Origin: JAMXLO01 sp963726125
GTDB lineage: Bacteria > Pseudomonadota > Alphaproteobacteria > Acetobacterales > Acetobacteraceae
NCBI GenBank assembly: GCA_963726125.1
Contig: CAVSBG010000013.1
Span: 496,001 to 560,000, forward strand
Reading direction: 5' to 3'
Length of the DNA stretch: 64,000 bases
In this document: piece by piece, positions 62,231 to 64,000 of the stretch
How the letters are laid out: every line of letters starts with the position of its first letter
Position numbering within the stretch: position 1 is the first letter of the stretch
Notes under the pieces: generated by a model
What the model saw: the letters and a program-made list of their open reading frames with translations, nothing else
What the model was told of the DNA's origin: nothing
The model's database searches: none
Translations under genes and position numbers: made by a program

Positions 62231-62731
62231 TCACACCTGACGCCGGGAATTGTCGCCGCGCCAGCCCAACAGCACACGCGTGACGATACCTCGAAGCACG
62301 AGGTATGGAACAAATCCCAACACTACCGCGACGATGACTGACTCGACCGGATAGAACCTATGAAGGACGATGATCTGGTAGATCACGTCCATGACGATGC
62401 CAAGCAAAATGATGCGTGCGGTCGCGTTCAGGCCTTCCCGCAGCCGGTCCAAACGCTCACGCCGGTTACTCATCACGGTCCAGAAATACGGTGTGCGGCC
62501 GGTGCGCGCGTCCCTGCGGCCGTGCAGGATCGCCTCGATAGCTGCCATGAGTGGCTGCAGGATGAAGCGGAAAGCCATCGGCCCGCTCGGCCGATCGATG
62601 AGGTCGTGCCAGATGCGCAGGATGATCGCGACGGTAATGCCATGCCATGCTATCCCGCCGATGATCAGCAGAATGAGGGCGGCGAGGACCAGCCTGGCCA
62701 AGAGCCCAAGCTTCTGCGCGTCACCTGTCAT
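62231..62731 (-). CDS. Uncharacterised membrane protein
   Basis: The 166-residue protein has an N-terminal helix (LARLVLAALILLIIGGIAWH) and further hydrophobic stretches (ITVAIILRIW; ARIILLGIVMDVIYQIIVL; SVIVAVVLGFVPYLVLRGIV) separated by a basic loop (NRRERLDRLREGLN). I do not recognise a characterised family. Its ATG overlaps the FGE stop (ATGA), so it is translationally coupled to the sulfatase-activating enzyme. Confidence 0.75.
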   Translation of the reverse strand: MTGDAQKLGLLARLVLAALILLIIGGIAWHGITVAIILRIWHDLIDRPSGPMAFRFILQPLMAAIEAILHGRRDARTGRTPYFWTVMSNRRERLDRLREGLNATARIILLGIVMDVIYQIIVLHRFYPVESVIVAVVLGFVPYLVLRGIVTRVLLGWRGDNSRRQV

Positions 62732-63711
62732 GGCGATGTCATTGTCTGCCTGACAATACAGCGGAAGCCGACATGGCTCATGCCGGTGTCGATCGGCTGC
62801 GCATGGCGTGCGGCCGGGCGGTAGCGACGGCAGTAGTTGGGAGCGCAGAGATGCGAACCACCCTTGACGACCTTGCGCGGAATCCGCGACGACGCGTTGT
62901 GGCCATCGTAGCTATCAGATTCGCGAGCGCCACGCGGGTTATCGGGGATGCAGCAGGGATGCGGTGCATCGCTGATATGGCGCGTGGCGAACCAATCAGT
63001 CGTCCATTCCCAGACGTTGCCGATCATGTCGAACAGACCGTAGCCGTTGGCGGGAAATGCCCCGACCGGCGACGTTCTCGCGTAGCCATCGGCCGCCAGG
63101 TTTTCCCGTGGGAATGCACCCTGCCAGGTGTTGGCCATGTAACGGCCGTTTGGTGTCAGTTCCTCGCCCCAGGCGAACTCAGCACCATCGAGGCCACCGC
63201 GCGCCGCGTATTCCCATTCCGCCTCGGTCGGCAATTCCTTGCCCGCCCAGGCCGCATAGGCTGCGGCGTCCTTGAAGGCGATGTGCACCACTGGATGATC
63301 GTCCAGGCCGTGGTTCGGCTGGCCACGCCCGCGTGGCCGGCGCCAATTCGCCCCGAACTCGAACTTCCACCATTGCGACCAGTCGTTGAGATCGACAGGC
63401 CGGCGAGGCGTGGTGAACACCAACGAGCCAGGCTTCAACATGTGCGGCAGTGCGCCCGGATAGTCCTTGGGGTCTGGCTCGATCTCGGCGACAGTGACGT
63501 AACCGGTCGCGTCGACGAAGCGCCTGAAATCGCGGTTGGTGACCGGCGATCGATCGATCCAGAACGAGGCGACGGCCACGTGGTGAGCGGGCGCCTCCTC
63601 CGGGTAGTGCTGATCCGATCCCATGCGGAAGGTGCCGCCCGCAATCAAGATCATATCCTGGCTAGGCCCGGCCTTGGAAGGGCCGTTATCGGTGACTGTT
63701 CTCACGGGCAC
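62728..63711 (-). CDS. Formylglycine-generating enzyme (SUMF1 family)
   Basis: The 327-residue protein oxidises the motif cysteine of sulfatases to formylglycine. Family blocks are IAGGTFRMGSDQHYPEEAP near the N-terminus, PTEAEWEYAARGG, GLFDMIGNVWEWTTDWF and the active-site region GGSHLCAPNYCRRYRPAARH. Both copper-binding active-site cysteines are present (C289 and C294, C-x4-C), followed by the conserved SHVGFRC ending, so it should be a true FGE. There is no evident signal peptide, so modification is probably cytoplasmic. It leads an operon ending in an arylsulfatase. Confidence 0.92.
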   Translation of the reverse strand: MPVRTVTDNGPSKAGPSQDMILIAGGTFRMGSDQHYPEEAPAHHVAVASFWIDRSPVTNRDFRRFVDATGYVTVAEIEPDPKDYPGALPHMLKPGSLVFTTPRRPVDLNDWSQWWKFEFGANWRRPRGRGQPNHGLDDHPVVHIAFKDAAAYAAWAGKELPTEAEWEYAARGGLDGAEFAWGEELTPNGRYMANTWQGAFPRENLAADGYARTSPVGAFPANGYGLFDMIGNVWEWTTDWFATRHISDAPHPCCIPDNPRGARESDSYDGHNASSRIPRKVVKGGSHLCAPNYCRRYRPAARHAQPIDTGMSHVGFRCIVRQTMTSP

Positions 63712-64000
63712 GATGAGGCCCTCGCGTCAGTTGTTGCCACTCCCGTATTGCGCATATTAGCCGTGCCGATACGTGCTGCGTAAGCCCAAAGCAGGAGAGT
63801 CGCGCGGTGCGTCATTCTGCGAGCCTATAAGCCCGAAGCGCCCGCCTCTTCAACGTGGTCCGTAGCCGCAGGATGCGTGCTCTTCAGGCCAGCCCGCAAA
63901 CATCCGTCTGCGACTTTCCGTCTGGATAACAGGCATTTCGTCAAAGTAGTGCGTCCGGGTCGACACTTTTTTACACATCAACACACCGTTCGCAGCAGGA
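63712..64000. other. Gene-free 3' end of window
   Basis: No credible reading frame or RNA gene is visible on either strand. The stretch should contain the promoter of the FGE operon (minus strand) and may continue into a neighbouring feature beyond the window. Confidence 0.4.

Noticed and set aside
1..64000. CRISPR arrays, rRNA operons, riboswitches, replication origins
   Set aside because: No regularly spaced repeats, rRNA sequence, recognisable riboswitch core or origin-like DnaA-box cluster could be seen on reading; a covariance-model scan would be the decisive test.

Overview
The window is about 64 kb of GC-rich DNA. Its gene content points to an alphaproteobacterium, probably a free-living member of the Acetobacteraceae/Rhodospirillales. 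The signs are TRAP transporters, MmgE/PrpD and hydantoinase genes, a double cold-shock-domain protein, a PEP-CTERM protein, and a GlgE-type alpha-glucan operon with a long GlgE. The family assignment is an inference from gene content; the window contains no rRNA.

Layout. 0.05-7.8 kb: a MarR-like regulator, a very large Fe-S/FAD oxidoreductase fusion, an MFS permease coupled to a RidA protein, a LysR regulator and a DUF3445 protein. 7.8-11.4 kb: a decayed accessory zone on the 3' side of a tRNA-Ser(GCU) gene. It holds an integrase remnant, a MazEF toxin-antitoxin pair, a frameshifted PEP-CTERM gene and a zinc-ribbon gene that appears to be split by the PEP-CTERM segment. 11.7-25.3 kb: a catabolic region with MmgE/PrpD, a complete TRAP transporter (DctP, DctQ, DctM), a hydroxyacid dehydrogenase, a DadA-like oxidase, a VapBC-type pair, hydantoinase A (frameshifted) and B, a D-aminoacylase and an SMP-30 lactonase. 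25.4-27.9 kb: a first GlgX. 27.8-32.9 kb: an orphan solute-binding protein and a nucleotide-sugar/heptose set (GHMP kinase, C-methyltransferase, CDP-glucose 4,6-dehydratase). 33-37.3 kb: a small lipoprotein, an MFS permease, a hairpin-rich repeat with a perfect 32-bp inverted repeat, a CHRD protein, an LLM oxidoreductase and a cold-shock protein.

37.35-54.67 kb is the centrepiece: seven minus-strand genes, mostly overlapping or abutting, in the order glgE, treS-mak fusion, glgB, a second glgX, treZ, malQ, treY. Together they could run a closed loop. Trehalose is converted to maltose, maltose-1-phosphate and branched alpha-1,4-glucan (TreS-Mak, GlgE, GlgB), and the glucan is debranched, remodelled and returned to trehalose (GlgX, MalQ, TreY, TreZ). 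No glgA, glgC or otsAB genes are present in the window.

54.9-63.7 kb: an ATP-dependent DNA ligase, a frameshifted LLM monooxygenase, two sulfatases with intact C-x-A-x-R motifs, an orphan sugar ABC permease, two small membrane proteins, and a formylglycine-generating enzyme that would activate the sulfatases.

Several genes carry what look like single-base frameshifts (near 8,210, 8,954, 9,175, 9,857, 19,386 and 56,940). Those inside the decayed zone fit genuine decay. Those in hyuA and the LLM gene lie in otherwise intact genes and could be recent mutations or sequence errors.
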